In this document: positions 47,872 through 57,146 of the stretch, piece after piece | Layout: every line of letters begins with the position of its first letter | Numbering within the stretch: the stretch's first letter is position 1 | Virus record (IMG/VR): IMGVR_UViG_3300008117_004020 | Coordinates: 1-64,000 of that record | Strand: one strand, 5' to 3' | Length of the DNA: 64,000 nucleotides | Origin: a virus | The notes under the pieces: model-generated | Databases searched by the model: none | Told to the model about the DNA's origin: nothing | Seen by the model: the letters and a program-made list of their open reading frames with translations, nothing else | Position numbers and translations under genes: made by a program

Positions 47872-48561
47872 ATGTTAAGTACAAAAGACATCCCAGTAAG
47901 TTCTGGCAAAACTCCTAAAACATTAAGACCTGGTAATGTAAATGCTAAAATCATTGACATCTCCTTGCAGCCATTGAAAAGTGATCCCCAAGCGTATTAT
48001 TTGATGCTTCATCTTGAGGGTGAAGACCAAGGTCCTGATTTTGAAGGATTCTTATATGACAAAGACAATCCTAATAAGGGTAGAGCAAAAGGTCAAGTGG
48101 GTAAGGTGAGATATTCCATCTATCCATATAGAGATGGTTTCACTAAAGCAGGTAAACCTAAGAACAGAGATATGGACATTCTGCGTTCTCTTGTAGAAAT
48201 CGCCACTCTCACTAATACAAGAGATCAAGTGAATAGTATTGAGGCTCAAACTATTGAGGAATTTGTCAAAATTGCAGCTAAAGCTGTATGCAGTGATAAG
48301 TTTTATTATTTCTGTATTGGTGGCAGTGCATATGTAAAAGATGATGGAAACAAAGACTTTACATTGAATCTTCCTAAGTATGATAAGAATTACAAGTATT
48401 TTGAGCCTATGGGTAACACCCCATCTCAAGTTGCTGTATTTGATTATGCCACACATGTGGAAGATAAAACAGAGTCCACTCCTAAGTCTGAACCTACATC
48501 AGGATGGGGAGCTGGAGAAACTAAATCAGATGGCTGGAAACCTACAGGCTTTAATATTTAA
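47872..48561 (+). CDS. Single-stranded DNA-binding protein candidate
   Basis: A 229-residue protein. Beta-rich core (PGNVNAKIIDISLQPLKSDP, YYLMLHLEGEDQG, FYYFCIGGSAYVK) of OB-fold character and a low-complexity Ser/Thr/Gly tail containing GWGAGETKSDGW. It follows the RecA-like ATPase and precedes primase. A terminator follows it. Function from context and composition. Confidence 0.55.
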   Translation: MLSTKDIPVSSGKTPKTLRPGNVNAKIIDISLQPLKSDPQAYYLMLHLEGEDQGPDFEGFLYDKDNPNKGRAKGQVGKVRYSIYPYRDGFTKAGKPKNRDMDILRSLVEIATLTNTRDQVNSIEAQTIEEFVKIAAKAVCSDKFYYFCIGGSAYVKDDGNKDFTLNLPKYDKNYKYFEPMGNTPSQVAVFDYATHVEDKTESTPKSEPTSGWGAGETKSDGWKPTGFNI

Positions 48562-48568
48562 TAAATTA

Positions 48569-48602
48569 AAGGGTGGGGGAACAGTCTCTCACCCTTATTT
48601 TT
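48569..48602 (+). terminator. Terminator between ssDNA-binding candidate and primase
   Basis: AAGGGTG pairs with CACCCTT around a 14-base loop, then TATTTTTT. The primase ATG is 7 bases on, so the frame's apparent upstream GTG start inside the stem is not used. Confidence 0.8.
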
Positions 48603-48608
48603 TATTTT

Positions 48609-49589
48609 ATGTTGTCTACAAAACATCTTGTACAAAATTATAGAGATGTTCCTACAAATTGGATTTTTGAGTATTATTGTAAACTACCTGAGAAACTGGT
48701 TGGTCAAGATGTAAAAATACATTCTTTATTCAATCCTAAAGATAAGACGCCAAGTATGTGCGTCTTTTTTCATCAGCAAGATTCTAAGTATTATTTTAAA
48801 GATTTCTCAACTGGTAAGGGTGGTACAGCTTTAAAGCTGGTACAAGAACTATTCAAAGAGAACATTAAAGAAGCATCTGGCAGAGTTATAAGTGATTATA
48901 ACCAGTATGTGTTATTACATAATGGCACTGAGCATTCTATTGCAGAATTTAAAGCTCACAGTCGTTACAAAGTGGTCGTTGCTACACCTAGAATGTGGAT
49001 GACTCATGACAAGAACTATTGGACTGAGTATGGTATATCCTCTAAATTATTAGAGAAATACAACATCCGCCCATTACAGTCCTATAAAATGGAAAAGACT
49101 GAAGATGGTGAACTTAAAAGTCTTGAGATAACAGGATCTTATATTTATGGATTTTACAAAAACAATGGGGAGATATACAAAATATATCAACCTAAAGTGA
49201 AAGAGTATAAGTTCATAAAGATTGCTCCTTACATTCAGGGCTATGAACAATTAGAAAAACACCAATTTTTATTAATTTGTTCAAGTTTAAAAGATGCTTT
49301 AACTATTAAATCAGCTGGTCTTGCTATTGATGTTATTGCTCCTGATTCAGAAAATACTCTCATCAAAGAAGAAATCCTACAAGAATTATCAGATAGATAT
49401 AAAAAAATCATAACTTTATTTGATAATGATGATGCGGGTGTTGCTGCTATGAAGAAGTATAAAGAGTTATATAATTTTGACTATGTATATTTTGACATGG
49501 AAAAGGATGTTGCTGACGCTGTAAAAAAGTATGGAGTATCAGCTGCGTTTGTCAAGTTGATACCTGCTATTAACAAAAAGCTTAATTGA
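48609..49589 (+). CDS. DNA primase with TOPRIM domain
   Basis: A 326-residue primase. The N-terminal part (LFNPKDKTPSMCVFFHQQDS then FSTGKGGTALKLV) matches the DnaG-type start but lacks the zinc-binding cysteines. The TOPRIM domain holds CSSLKDAL, where the usual catalytic Glu is Ser, and FDNDDAG with intact acidic motif. Makes primers for the DnaB-type helicase. ATG at 48609 chosen. Confidence 0.75.
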   Translation: MLSTKHLVQNYRDVPTNWIFEYYCKLPEKLVGQDVKIHSLFNPKDKTPSMCVFFHQQDSKYYFKDFSTGKGGTALKLVQELFKENIKEASGRVISDYNQYVLLHNGTEHSIAEFKAHSRYKVVVATPRMWMTHDKNYWTEYGISSKLLEKYNIRPLQSYKMEKTEDGELKSLEITGSYIYGFYKNNGEIYKIYQPKVKEYKFIKIAPYIQGYEQLEKHQFLLICSSLKDALTIKSAGLAIDVIAPDSENTLIKEEILQELSDRYKKIITLFDNDDAGVAAMKKYKELYNFDYVYFDMEKDVADAVKKYGVSAAFVKLIPAINKKLN

Positions 49590-49975
49590 TGGCAAAGAAA
49601 AAATCCAGAGTGGTAAAGACTAGAAATGCTGGCACTATGAGTGAATCAGCATTCTGGTCCTTTATTAGATCAGCCCTAAGGCAAAAGAGTAGATGGTGGA
49701 AGCCTATAGCATTGCGTAAACAAATGTCTAAAAGGAAATATGTTGGACCCAAACAGGGTAAAAATAGACAGCAATGGGAATATCAATGTGCTAGTTGTTT
49801 AGACTGGTTCCCTGATAAAAACATTAATGTTGACCATATTGTTCCAGCTGGTACACTCAGATGTGCTAATGATCTACCTGGATTTGTAGAAAGACTTTTT
49901 TGCGAAATTGATAATCTTCAAGTGCTTTGTTCAACTTGCCATGATAAAAAAACTAAGTCAGAAAAAAAGCGATAA
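49589..49975 (+). CDS. HNH endonuclease
   Basis: A 128-residue protein. A basic N-terminus, then zinc-bound HNH core: CASCLDWFPDKNINVDHIVP and NLQVLCSTCHDKKTK. The VDHI-N-CSTCH order is the HNH signature. Probably a homing or packaging-associated nuclease inserted into the replication operon. Its ATG overlaps the primase stop (TGATG). Confidence 0.8.
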   Translation: MAKKKSRVVKTRNAGTMSESAFWSFIRSALRQKSRWWKPIALRKQMSKRKYVGPKQGKNRQQWEYQCASCLDWFPDKNINVDHIVPAGTLRCANDLPGFVERLFCEIDNLQVLCSTCHDKKTKSEKKR

Positions 49976-50501
49976 CGAGTTGATTCAAGCATATCTCAAT
50001 GGAGATGCTAAAGCTTTTGATACACTTTATAAGAGATATCTAGGATTTCTCATCACTATAGCTAAAGCATACGCATGGGACAAATGTCTCGTAAAAGACT
50101 ATGTACAAGATACATGGTTAAAAGCTGTTAGTAGCTTTGATAAATTTGATGGTAAAAACTTCAAATCTTGGATAAGCAGAATAGCAATTAACATATGTAT
50201 TGATAGATATAGACAAAAAATGCGTAGACCTACAGATTATGAGAACACCTTTCCTACTATCTCATATACAAATAACATGTCATATATCAAGGATAAGGAA
50301 GAAAAGCTTGCTCTTGTATTAGAGAAGATTAAACTTCTAAATCCTACACAAAGAGATGTTATATTGTTAAGAATGAAAGATGTTGATTATAAAGTGATTA
50401 TGCAGAAATTAGATAAGCCCTTAGGTACATGCTTGTCAGCCTTTAGGGTGGGGGTTAACAGAATTAAAAAACTAATAGAACAAGATGAAAACGAAGAATG
50501 A
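49941..50501 (+). CDS. ECF-type RNA polymerase sigma factor
   Basis: A 186-residue sigma-70 family factor. Region 2: LIQAYLNGDAKAFDTLYKRY then VKDYVQDTWLKAV and RIAINICIDRYRQ. Region 4: LNPTQRDVILLRMKDVDYKV then LSAFRVGVNRIKKLI. Only regions 2 and 4 are present, so it is ECF type. It may redirect host RNA polymerase to phage promoters. ATG at 49941 overlaps the HNH gene by 35 bases. Confidence 0.85.
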   Translation: MIKKLSQKKSDNELIQAYLNGDAKAFDTLYKRYLGFLITIAKAYAWDKCLVKDYVQDTWLKAVSSFDKFDGKNFKSWISRIAINICIDRYRQKMRRPTDYENTFPTISYTNNMSYIKDKEEKLALVLEKIKLLNPTQRDVILLRMKDVDYKVIMQKLDKPLGTCLSAFRVGVNRIKKLIEQDENEE

Positions 50502-50694
50502 TCTTATAGAAATGGTTGTAGAGCAAATACAGCTCGATGTCCATTGTGGAGATGTTACAGCTATAGAAGAGCTGGTTAAAACATGTCCTATAGAAAATTT
50601 AGTTGCTTATCTACCAGATGATGAATGGAAAAAGTATTCACATCTAATAACAGAAGAATATTTAAAAAGAGAAGAAGATGACAGAACTTCATAA
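50485..50694 (+). CDS. Small acidic protein
   Basis: A 69-residue helical acidic protein (MKTKNDLIEMVVEQIQLDVH). Overlaps the sigma factor stop by 17 bases, so it may be a co-translated partner. The sequence type DLVExVvEQIkxDVxxGDxTAIEELL is common in Bacteroidota phages; function unknown. Confidence 0.7.
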   Translation: MKTKNDLIEMVVEQIQLDVHCGDVTAIEELVKTCPIENLVAYLPDDEWKKYSHLITEEYLKREEDDRTS

Positions 50695-50866
50695 CACAAT
50701 AATGGGTAGGAAGCTTATAGAACATGATATACCAGAAATAGCTAAACAACTTAAGAGAATAGCTGATATATTAGAAAAGCAAAAGATAAAAGAGTTGATG
50801 GAGCTATATCCTAATGATCAGGATTTAGGTAAAAAGATCAGAGAACATTACACTATTATGAAATGA
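50678..50866 (+). CDS. Small helical protein
   Basis: A 62-residue protein, with IPEIAKQLKRIADILEKQKI, a helix of coiled-coil type. ATG may instead be at 50702. Overlaps both neighbours. Function unknown. Confidence 0.55.
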   Translation: MTELHNTIMGRKLIEHDIPEIAKQLKRIADILEKQKIKELMELYPNDQDLGKKIREHYTIMK

Positions 50867-51714
50867 AGATAATCAATCAAAAGACCAAAACTCTTACAAC
50901 TAGAGATAATGGGAGAAGCTCAGATGCAGTTTCTCCCAATTTTATCTATGGTTGTTTAGGGGGTTGTATGAAGTCCTATTGCTATGTAGGAAGATATAAC
51001 CATGACAAAGTGTATATAAACCAGAATATAGAAAACATTCTAAATTCTATTTCAAAGTGGGCAGCTGATAGACCATGGCCTAAAGTTGCTAATCAAACAG
51101 ATGACACTTATTATACAATAGATATAGGATGTAGCACAGATGTACCCTTATTAGGTAAGCACTATGACTGGCAAAAAGTGTTTGATTTCTTTAATGATTC
51201 TCCAAAACTAAAGAGCACTTTTGCCACTAAGTATCCTACCAGATTTAAAGCAGATGAGTATAAGTTGTCACCAGGTAAGCATAGGATTAGAGTGAGTCTG
51301 ATGCCTCAGAAGTATTCTGATATACTAGAACCTGGTACAGATCTTATATCTGATCGCATACAATCTATACCAAATCTTCAAAAGTATATGGAAGTACATA
51401 TAAACTTCAGTCCTATTATATACACAGAGGGTTGGTTAGAAGAGTATGAAAGTTTATTTCAGGAACTAAAAACTGCTGGTGTTGATGTAAAATGTGAGTG
51501 TATTTTCTTAACTTACAATGTTATTCAGCATGAGCGTAATGAGTCTGAAATAGACAATATGCTATGGCAGCCAGATATACAAGAGGCTAAAGATTCTCAA
51601 TATGCTCCAGATAACATAAGGTATAAATATCAACTAAAAGCGAAGATGGTTAAAGATTTTACAGAGCTTTATAGTCATTACTTTAATCCTTTAAATATTA
51701 GGTATATATTTTAA
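50863..51714 (+). CDS. Radical SAM protein, spore photoproduct lyase family
   Basis: A 283-residue protein. Cluster cysteines C31, C35 and C40 in YGCLGGCMKSYCYVGRY. Later segments (CSTDVPLL, TFATKYPTRF, RIRVSLMPQKYSDILEPGTD, HINFSPIIYTEGWLEEYESL) follow the order of spore photoproduct lyase (RFSxNT.yv...fEPgT..., aPI.yEGWeegY.ell). The cysteine spacing reads CX3CX4C, not CX3CX2C. Expected to bind a [4Fe-4S] cluster; a DNA-repair role is inferred. Confidence 0.7.
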   Translation: MKIINQKTKTLTTRDNGRSSDAVSPNFIYGCLGGCMKSYCYVGRYNHDKVYINQNIENILNSISKWAADRPWPKVANQTDDTYYTIDIGCSTDVPLLGKHYDWQKVFDFFNDSPKLKSTFATKYPTRFKADEYKLSPGKHRIRVSLMPQKYSDILEPGTDLISDRIQSIPNLQKYMEVHINFSPIIYTEGWLEEYESLFQELKTAGVDVKCECIFLTYNVIQHERNESEIDNMLWQPDIQEAKDSQYAPDNIRYKYQLKAKMVKDFTELYSHYFNPLNIRYIF

Positions 51715-51725
51715 ACTAAAAGCAT

Positions 51726-51929
51726 ATGGCAATTTACAAAGATGAGAGAGACCCTAATGATGAGATGTGGGAGCGTCAAGCCACTACAAATGATCAGAGA
51801 GTCATAATTGATCCTATCAATGTTCAAGCTCTAATCAACTTTCTTGAATATGAGGAAGCATTGACACAGGATCCACAAACAGCTAATAGAATCAGATTAT
51901 TATTACAAAAAATAAAAATATGGGACTAG
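51726..51929 (+). CDS. Small acidic protein
   Basis: A 67-residue helical protein (MAIYKDERDPNDEMWERQAT). Overlaps the next gene by 10 bases. Function unknown. Confidence 0.6.
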   Translation: MAIYKDERDPNDEMWERQATTNDQRVIIDPINVQALINFLEYEEALTQDPQTANRIRLLLQKIKIWD

Positions 51930-52240
51930 AAGAAGAAGAAGTGAGAAGCTCTGACTCAGAGTTTATAAAAAACGTATATAAAAATGTTATACAAAAAGAT
52001 TATGATAAAGATATCAGGAAACTGAGCAAGTCTTTATTAAAGAAAATGGCAGAAGATGTTAAAAAATGGCGCACAGAAGGAAAAGGATATAGCTGGAGAT
52101 ACATTGCTATGCTGTTTGCAGACAAGTATCCAGAGTTTTCAGAGAAACACAATATAGTGGCTGAAAATCAACTATGTGGCATCTACTTATGTGAGGCAGC
52201 CATAATTAAATTAAATGAAACTGAACAAAATTGGAATTAA
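51920..52240 (+). CDS. Conserved small helical protein
   Basis: A 106-residue helical protein with VKKWRTEGKGYSWRYIAMLF and ENQLCGIYLCEAA. The YSWRYIAMLFADKYPE segment is recurrent in Bacteroidota phages next to exonuclease genes. Function unknown. Its last base is shared with the next ATG. Confidence 0.65.
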   Translation: MGLEEEEVRSSDSEFIKNVYKNVIQKDYDKDIRKLSKSLLKKMAEDVKKWRTEGKGYSWRYIAMLFADKYPEFSEKHNIVAENQLCGIYLCEAAIIKLNETEQNWN

Positions 52241-53289
52241 TGAAAGTAACAACTATCACCCCTCAGCAGTTTGTTGAGGGTTTTAAGTCAGAAGAAGTGT
52301 TCTTTTATGACAAGAAGTTTTATTTTTCCTACAGTAGTATAAACAAGCTGTTGTATTGTCCAGAAATATTTTACAAAGAATATATACTGGGTGAAAAGGA
52401 TGTCAAAGATGAAACCTATCTCACTGAAGGAAGACTTATTCATTGTTTATTGCTTGAACCAGATAAGTTTGAGCAACAATTTATTGTAATGACAGGCAAG
52501 CTACCATCTGAGAATACAAAGATTGTAGTGGACAGGGTGTATTCCCATCATATAGAATTAAAGGCATCTGGGGTACACAAAGGTGACACTCTTGTTGATT
52601 ATCAAAACGCAGTGATTGATGTGCTTTTAGACATGAATCTCCATCAGAGTCTAAAGACTGATGACCAGAGATTTGCTAAGATATACACTTCAGATTCAGC
52701 CATCTATTGGGAGTTCTTAACTAAAAGCGAAGGTAAAACTATAGTGGATGCTCAGATGTATGAGAAAGTGAAAGCTATAGTGGAAAAGATTAGACAAGAC
52801 TCAAAGGTGAGTAAGCTTCTAAAACTTGATCATTCTTCTGAGTGGTGGTCTACAGTGGAGGTGTTCAACGAGCAGCCCTTAGAAATGGAACTTAAAAAGT
52901 ATCCTTTTGGACTAAAGGGTATTATAGACAATTTTGTAGTGGATCCTATAGAGTCAAAGATTTATGTCAATGACTTTAAAACCACTAGCAAAACCCTGGA
53001 GGATTTCCCTGAAACAATAAAGTTCTATAGATATGATATCCAAGCTGCAATATATAACTTATTGGTTGTCAATAAGTACGCAGATTTAATTAAACAAGGA
53101 TATAAAGTAGAATTTAGATTTGTTGTTATAGATAAGAACCAACAGATCTATCCATTCTCAGTTTCAGAGGCTACAATGAAGGAGTGGACAAAAGGGTTGC
53201 AAGAGATATTAAAAGTCTGCGACTATCATTATTCAAATAAAGATTACACACTTCCTTTTAAATTCAAGATGGAAGATGTAATTTTATAA
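52240..53289 (+). CDS. PD-(D/E)XK exonuclease (RecE/exodeoxyribonuclease VIII type)
   Basis: A 349-residue nuclease. N-terminal YSSINKLLYCPEIFYKEYIL and TYLTEGRLIHCLLLEPDKF are the motifs of the PDDEXK-type exonuclease VIII family. Catalytic core is GLKGIIDNFVVDPIESKIYV then NDFKTTSKT (D...D-F-K), followed by IQAAIYNLLV (QxxxY). Produces 3' overhangs for recombination. ATG at 52240 preferred to TTG at 52231. Confidence 0.82.
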   Translation: MKVTTITPQQFVEGFKSEEVFFYDKKFYFSYSSINKLLYCPEIFYKEYILGEKDVKDETYLTEGRLIHCLLLEPDKFEQQFIVMTGKLPSENTKIVVDRVYSHHIELKASGVHKGDTLVDYQNAVIDVLLDMNLHQSLKTDDQRFAKIYTSDSAIYWEFLTKSEGKTIVDAQMYEKVKAIVEKIRQDSKVSKLLKLDHSSEWWSTVEVFNEQPLEMELKKYPFGLKGIIDNFVVDPIESKIYVNDFKTTSKTLEDFPETIKFYRYDIQAAIYNLLVVNKYADLIKQGYKVEFRFVVIDKNQQIYPFSVSEATMKEWTKGLQEILKVCDYHYSNKDYTLPFKFKMEDVIL

Positions 53290-53300
53290 CAAATTTGACT

Positions 53301-53864
53301 ATGACTGACAAAGAATTCAAGATTAGATTTCTAAACAAGAAATACTTTCAGAAGTCTACATTCTTTTTGTATCCGCTATTAAATATTCCAAAGACTATTC
53401 TTCCCAAGAATACATACATCACTTGGGAAGATACTTATGGAATAGATGATCTTGTTTTTATTTGTAAATTTGATAAGTTTAATTCTGAGACTCAGATTAA
53501 AACTGAAAAAGTACATTTGAAAGGACACCCTCTTCTTAAGGAAACAATGACATTAGAAGATGGTGGAACTATTTATTTTTTCAAGTTTGAGAAATATTCC
53601 AAATTATGGCATAATTTTGTCAATGGTAAATATTCTAAGATCTCAAAGAATCACAAGCTTGAAATAATCAAGTTTTACAAAAAGGGATCATTTACTGGGA
53701 CCTTAATAAAAAGCTATCTGTTTCCTGAAGATTATTATGCAGACTATGCTGAGTTGTTAAATGTTCCTTTAGAAGTTTTGATGGAATCAGGTGAACTAGC
53801 GGATGCACCTGATTTAAAACAAGAGAATCTAAATTTAAAATCTTTAATTAAAAAACAAAAGTAA
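53301..53864 (+). CDS. Uncharacterised protein
   Basis: A 187-residue basic/aromatic protein, MTDKEFKIRFLNKKYFQKST. It has a central segment EDGGTIYFFKFEKYSKLWHN. Position before PolB. No family recognised. Confidence 0.6.
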   Translation: MTDKEFKIRFLNKKYFQKSTFFLYPLLNIPKTILPKNTYITWEDTYGIDDLVFICKFDKFNSETQIKTEKVHLKGHPLLKETMTLEDGGTIYFFKFEKYSKLWHNFVNGKYSKISKNHKLEIIKFYKKGSFTGTLIKSYLFPEDYYADYAELLNVPLEVLMESGELADAPDLKQENLNLKSLIKKQK

Positions 53865-53867
53865 CAA

Positions 53868-54266
53868 ATGGAAAAATCAATGATGCTGTACACAACAGCA
53901 ACTAATGGTGCTAAGACATTTGGACTAATCCCTTTAAACGGGGATTGTCCTTTCAATGAAGCAATTTACATGCCTAATTTAGAAGCACTGGCTGTTTTGG
54001 GTAATAAAAACAGAGACACATTCACTATGTTAGAAAGACTGGATGAGAATGGTAATCCTTCAGGACAATCAGGTAAAGGTGGAGATCCTGCTAAACCTAA
54101 GATGCACAGAGTACAGATCTCATCACCATGGGAGTATTTTATTCATGAGCGTGAAGAAATCAAAGACTTTGTAAAAAGAATGGCAGTAAACGCAGATAGC
54201 TTTGATTATCAGCAGTTTATAAAGACAGAATCTGGTATTGAAATTGTAAGAGATATTGTACAATAA
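53868..54266 (+). CDS. Uncharacterised protein upstream of PolB
   Basis: A 132-residue protein, MEKSMMLYTTATNGAKTFGL then IPLNGDCPFNEAIYMPN. Last base is shared with the PolB ATG. Known to me only as a sequence type near phage polymerases; function unknown. Confidence 0.6.
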   Translation: MEKSMMLYTTATNGAKTFGLIPLNGDCPFNEAIYMPNLEALAVLGNKNRDTFTMLERLDENGNPSGQSGKGGDPAKPKMHRVQISSPWEYFIHEREEIKDFVKRMAVNADSFDYQQFIKTESGIEIVRDIVQ

Positions 54267-56197
54267 TGAATCATTGGGTAATGGACTATGAGACAATGTC
54301 AAGTTGTTTCATAGCAGTATTTGAACATTATAAAGATAAGACTAGGAAGGTCTTTGCTGTAAATCATCTTACAGCACGCTCTCAATTTGATGACTATGTA
54401 GTATTTCTACAAAGTAACATTGAGAAAGACGAGTGGCACATCTCCTTTAATGGTCTTGCATTTGATGCTCAAATAACCCAGTATATCTTAAAGAATTATG
54501 AGTCTTGGAAATATTCCACTAATGATGAAATAGCCAGACTCATATATGCTTATGCTCAATACATCATCTCAGGTCAAGAAGAAAGAAGACTGGACTATAA
54601 TGAACGAGATCTTTACATTAGACAGATTGATTTATTCAAACTAAATCACTGGGACAATGCTGCTAAAAGATCTGGTTTGAAATGGATACAGTATTCCATG
54701 GACTGGGATAATGTTGAGGATATGCCTATACATCACTCATATGAGATTAAGACAGTGGCTGAGCTAGAAACTGTAATTAAATATTGTATTAATGATGTGC
54801 AGTCTACCAAAAAGATATATGAAGCTAGCACTGAACAAATAGCTCTTAGGAAATCTCTATCTGAAGAATATGACATCAACTTATATTCAGCATCAGAGAC
54901 TAAGATTGCTAGAGAACTATTTGCACATTTTCTAGCCAAGGATTTGAAAATACCTAAATATGAACTTAAAAAGCTTAGAACAGAACGTGCATACATCAAT
55001 CTTAAGGATTGTATCCTGGACTATATAAGTTTTGAAAGTAAGGAGTTTAAAGATTTGCTGGAGTTCTTTAAAGGCAAGGTGGTCAAAGAAACCAAGGGAG
55101 CGCTAAACCACAAAATCACATATAAAGGATTAGACCTTTATTATGGCTTGGGTGGTATACATGGTGCTGTAGATTCTGGTATCTATAAGGCAGAAGAAGG
55201 ATATACTATCATGACATCAGATGTCGCTAGCTACTATCCTAATTTAGCTATTAGAAACAAGTTTTCCCCAGGTCACTTAAACAAAGAAGCATTTTGCAAT
55301 TTGTATGAGTGGTTCTTCAATGAAAGAAAGAAGATTCCAAAGACTGATCCTAAAAACTATGTTTATAAGATCATTTTGAATTCCACTTATGGTCTTTCTA
55401 ATGATGAGAACAGCTTCCTTTATGATCCTCAGCTTACTATGAGCATCACCATCAATGGTCAGCTATTGTTATCAAAGCTGCTAGAAATGGTGACACTAGG
55501 TATACCTGGAGCTCTTCCCATCATGATCAATACAGATGGTTTAGAGGTGATGATTCCTAATTGTTACAAGAATGAATATCTTAAGATATGTGAACAATGG
55601 GAAAAGATGACCAAGCTGTCTCTAGAGCATGATGAATATAGCAACGTGATTGTTGGCGATGTAAACAATTATATTGCCATATATCAAAATCCAGCTAAAA
55701 CTCCTAAATGTAAAGGTAGATTTGAATGGGAAGACTTACAAAAGAAGAAGGTTAGTATTCTTCACAAGAATAAAAGCTTCCTCATCATCCCTAAAGCCAT
55801 CTATCATTATTTTATTAATGGGACAAAACCAGAAAACTTCCTCAAGACAAACAGAGACATCTTTGACTATTGTGGAGGCATTAAGGTGAAGTCTGATTGG
55901 CAACTGTTAAACATCTACATTAAAGAGGGTGAAATTATAGAAGAACCCATGCAAAAGATATGTAGATATTATATCAGCAAATCAGGCACAAAACTTGTCA
56001 AGCGTAATAAAAAGGATGGTAGGGAGATTCAAATAGAATCTGGCAAGTGGTTACAGAGCATATATAATAAAAATTCAAATATGTCCTTTGAAGATATGGA
56101 TATAGATGAAGAATATTATATTGAAAGAATTTATAAGGAGATTCATAACATTGATAAGATAATTAAACGTAAATTTGAGCAACTAACATTATTTTAA
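54266..56197 (+). CDS. Family B DNA polymerase
   Basis: A 643-residue compact PolB. Exonuclease motifs: DYETMS (D7, E9), FNGLAFDAQ near 61 and YCINDVQS near 171. Polymerase motifs: A SDVASYYPNLA near 318, B KIILNSTYG near 369, C INTDGLEVMI near 420. All catalytic residues are present, so it should both synthesise and proofread. The distance from A to B is only about 50 residues, so no large finger insert. Main phage replicase. Confidence 0.9.
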   Translation: MNHWVMDYETMSSCFIAVFEHYKDKTRKVFAVNHLTARSQFDDYVVFLQSNIEKDEWHISFNGLAFDAQITQYILKNYESWKYSTNDEIARLIYAYAQYIISGQEERRLDYNERDLYIRQIDLFKLNHWDNAAKRSGLKWIQYSMDWDNVEDMPIHHSYEIKTVAELETVIKYCINDVQSTKKIYEASTEQIALRKSLSEEYDINLYSASETKIARELFAHFLAKDLKIPKYELKKLRTERAYINLKDCILDYISFESKEFKDLLEFFKGKVVKETKGALNHKITYKGLDLYYGLGGIHGAVDSGIYKAEEGYTIMTSDVASYYPNLAIRNKFSPGHLNKEAFCNLYEWFFNERKKIPKTDPKNYVYKIILNSTYGLSNDENSFLYDPQLTMSITINGQLLLSKLLEMVTLGIPGALPIMINTDGLEVMIPNCYKNEYLKICEQWEKMTKLSLEHDEYSNVIVGDVNNYIAIYQNPAKTPKCKGRFEWEDLQKKKVSILHKNKSFLIIPKAIYHYFINGTKPENFLKTNRDIFDYCGGIKVKSDWQLLNIYIKEGEIIEEPMQKICRYYISKSGTKLVKRNKKDGREIQIESGKWLQSIYNKNSNMSFEDMDIDEEYYIERIYKEIHNIDKIIKRKFEQLTLF

Positions 56198-56198
56198 A

Positions 56199-57074
56199 AT
56201 GACAGGTTTAAACGCAATGGAGAGGATGTTTTCAGCACCTCTCCCAGAAAAAACAGACAGCTATACACCAATAGCTCATGAAACTATAGACAAGATAACA
56301 AGAACAGCCCTCCAAGAGCAGGGCTTTGTGTTATCTAAAACATTTTATAGAAGTTCTACAGATGGTAGATTAGGACAAGCTGAGTATCACATTAACTATG
56401 GAGATGATCCAGAAATGGGACTGATGATTGCTTGGCAGAATAGTTACAACAAGCTTATATCATTTAAATACGCTATTGGAGCACACGTAATGGTGTGTTC
56501 TAATGGTGCTGTTTCAGGTGATATTGGAGCATATAAAAGAAAGCATACAGGTACAGCTGATGAAGAGGCTGCATCACAAATCAAGTATTATTTACAGAAT
56601 GCTAAGCAAATCTTTTTGAATTTAGTTAGAGACAGGGAGCATCTAAAGAAGATTGACTTATCTCCTGAAAGAATGGCTGAGATTATAGGTAGAATGTTTA
56701 TTCATAAAGAGATTATTACATCTACGCAAATCAATATCATGAAGCGTGAAATGGAAACTCCATCATTTGATTATGGTGTACCAGTACATAACGCATGGTC
56801 ATTGTATAATTTTGCAACACATGCTTTTAAAGAAGATAGTCCTAGAAACTGGATTTCTAGACATATAGATTTACATAGCTTCTTTGGAGAAGAGTTTGGA
56901 TTGGAAAGGTCTGAGGAATCACCTGAGCCTGTACAACCCACTTTGTTTCCTGAAGAAGCAACCCCTGAAGAAACCTCTCAACCACTTGAAGAAGTAATGG
57001 AAGAAGTCCCAGCTTTTTCATCCAATGAGGAGAGAGACTCTGACGAATTAATTGATTTGTTAGAAGATTTTTAA
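56199..57074 (+). CDS. DUF932-like protein with acidic tail
   Basis: A 291-residue protein. Residues 70-130 (IAWQNSYNKLISFKYAIGAH, MVCSNGAVSGDIGAYKRKHTG) resemble the phage/plasmid DUF932 family. The last 60 residues are very acidic and end DELIDLLEDF, like the C-terminal hook of ssDNA-binding proteins. It starts 1 base after the PolB stop, so it may be a polymerase-associated factor. Confidence 0.6.
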   Translation: MTGLNAMERMFSAPLPEKTDSYTPIAHETIDKITRTALQEQGFVLSKTFYRSSTDGRLGQAEYHINYGDDPEMGLMIAWQNSYNKLISFKYAIGAHVMVCSNGAVSGDIGAYKRKHTGTADEEAASQIKYYLQNAKQIFLNLVRDREHLKKIDLSPERMAEIIGRMFIHKEIITSTQINIMKREMETPSFDYGVPVHNAWSLYNFATHAFKEDSPRNWISRHIDLHSFFGEEFGLERSEESPEPVQPTLFPEEATPEETSQPLEEVMEEVPAFSSNEERDSDELIDLLEDF

Positions 57075-57082
57075 AACCAACA

Positions 57083-57120
57083 GAAGAGGGGGGGAGACTA
57101 CTAACCCCTCCCCCCTTCCT
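57083..57120 (+). terminator. Strong GC terminator
   Basis: GAGGGGGGGAG pairs with CTCCCCCCTTC-type sequence around a short loop, then TTCCTTCTC. Confidence 0.75.
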
Positions 57121-57146
57121 TCTCTATTAAAACCCCACACCACAAT

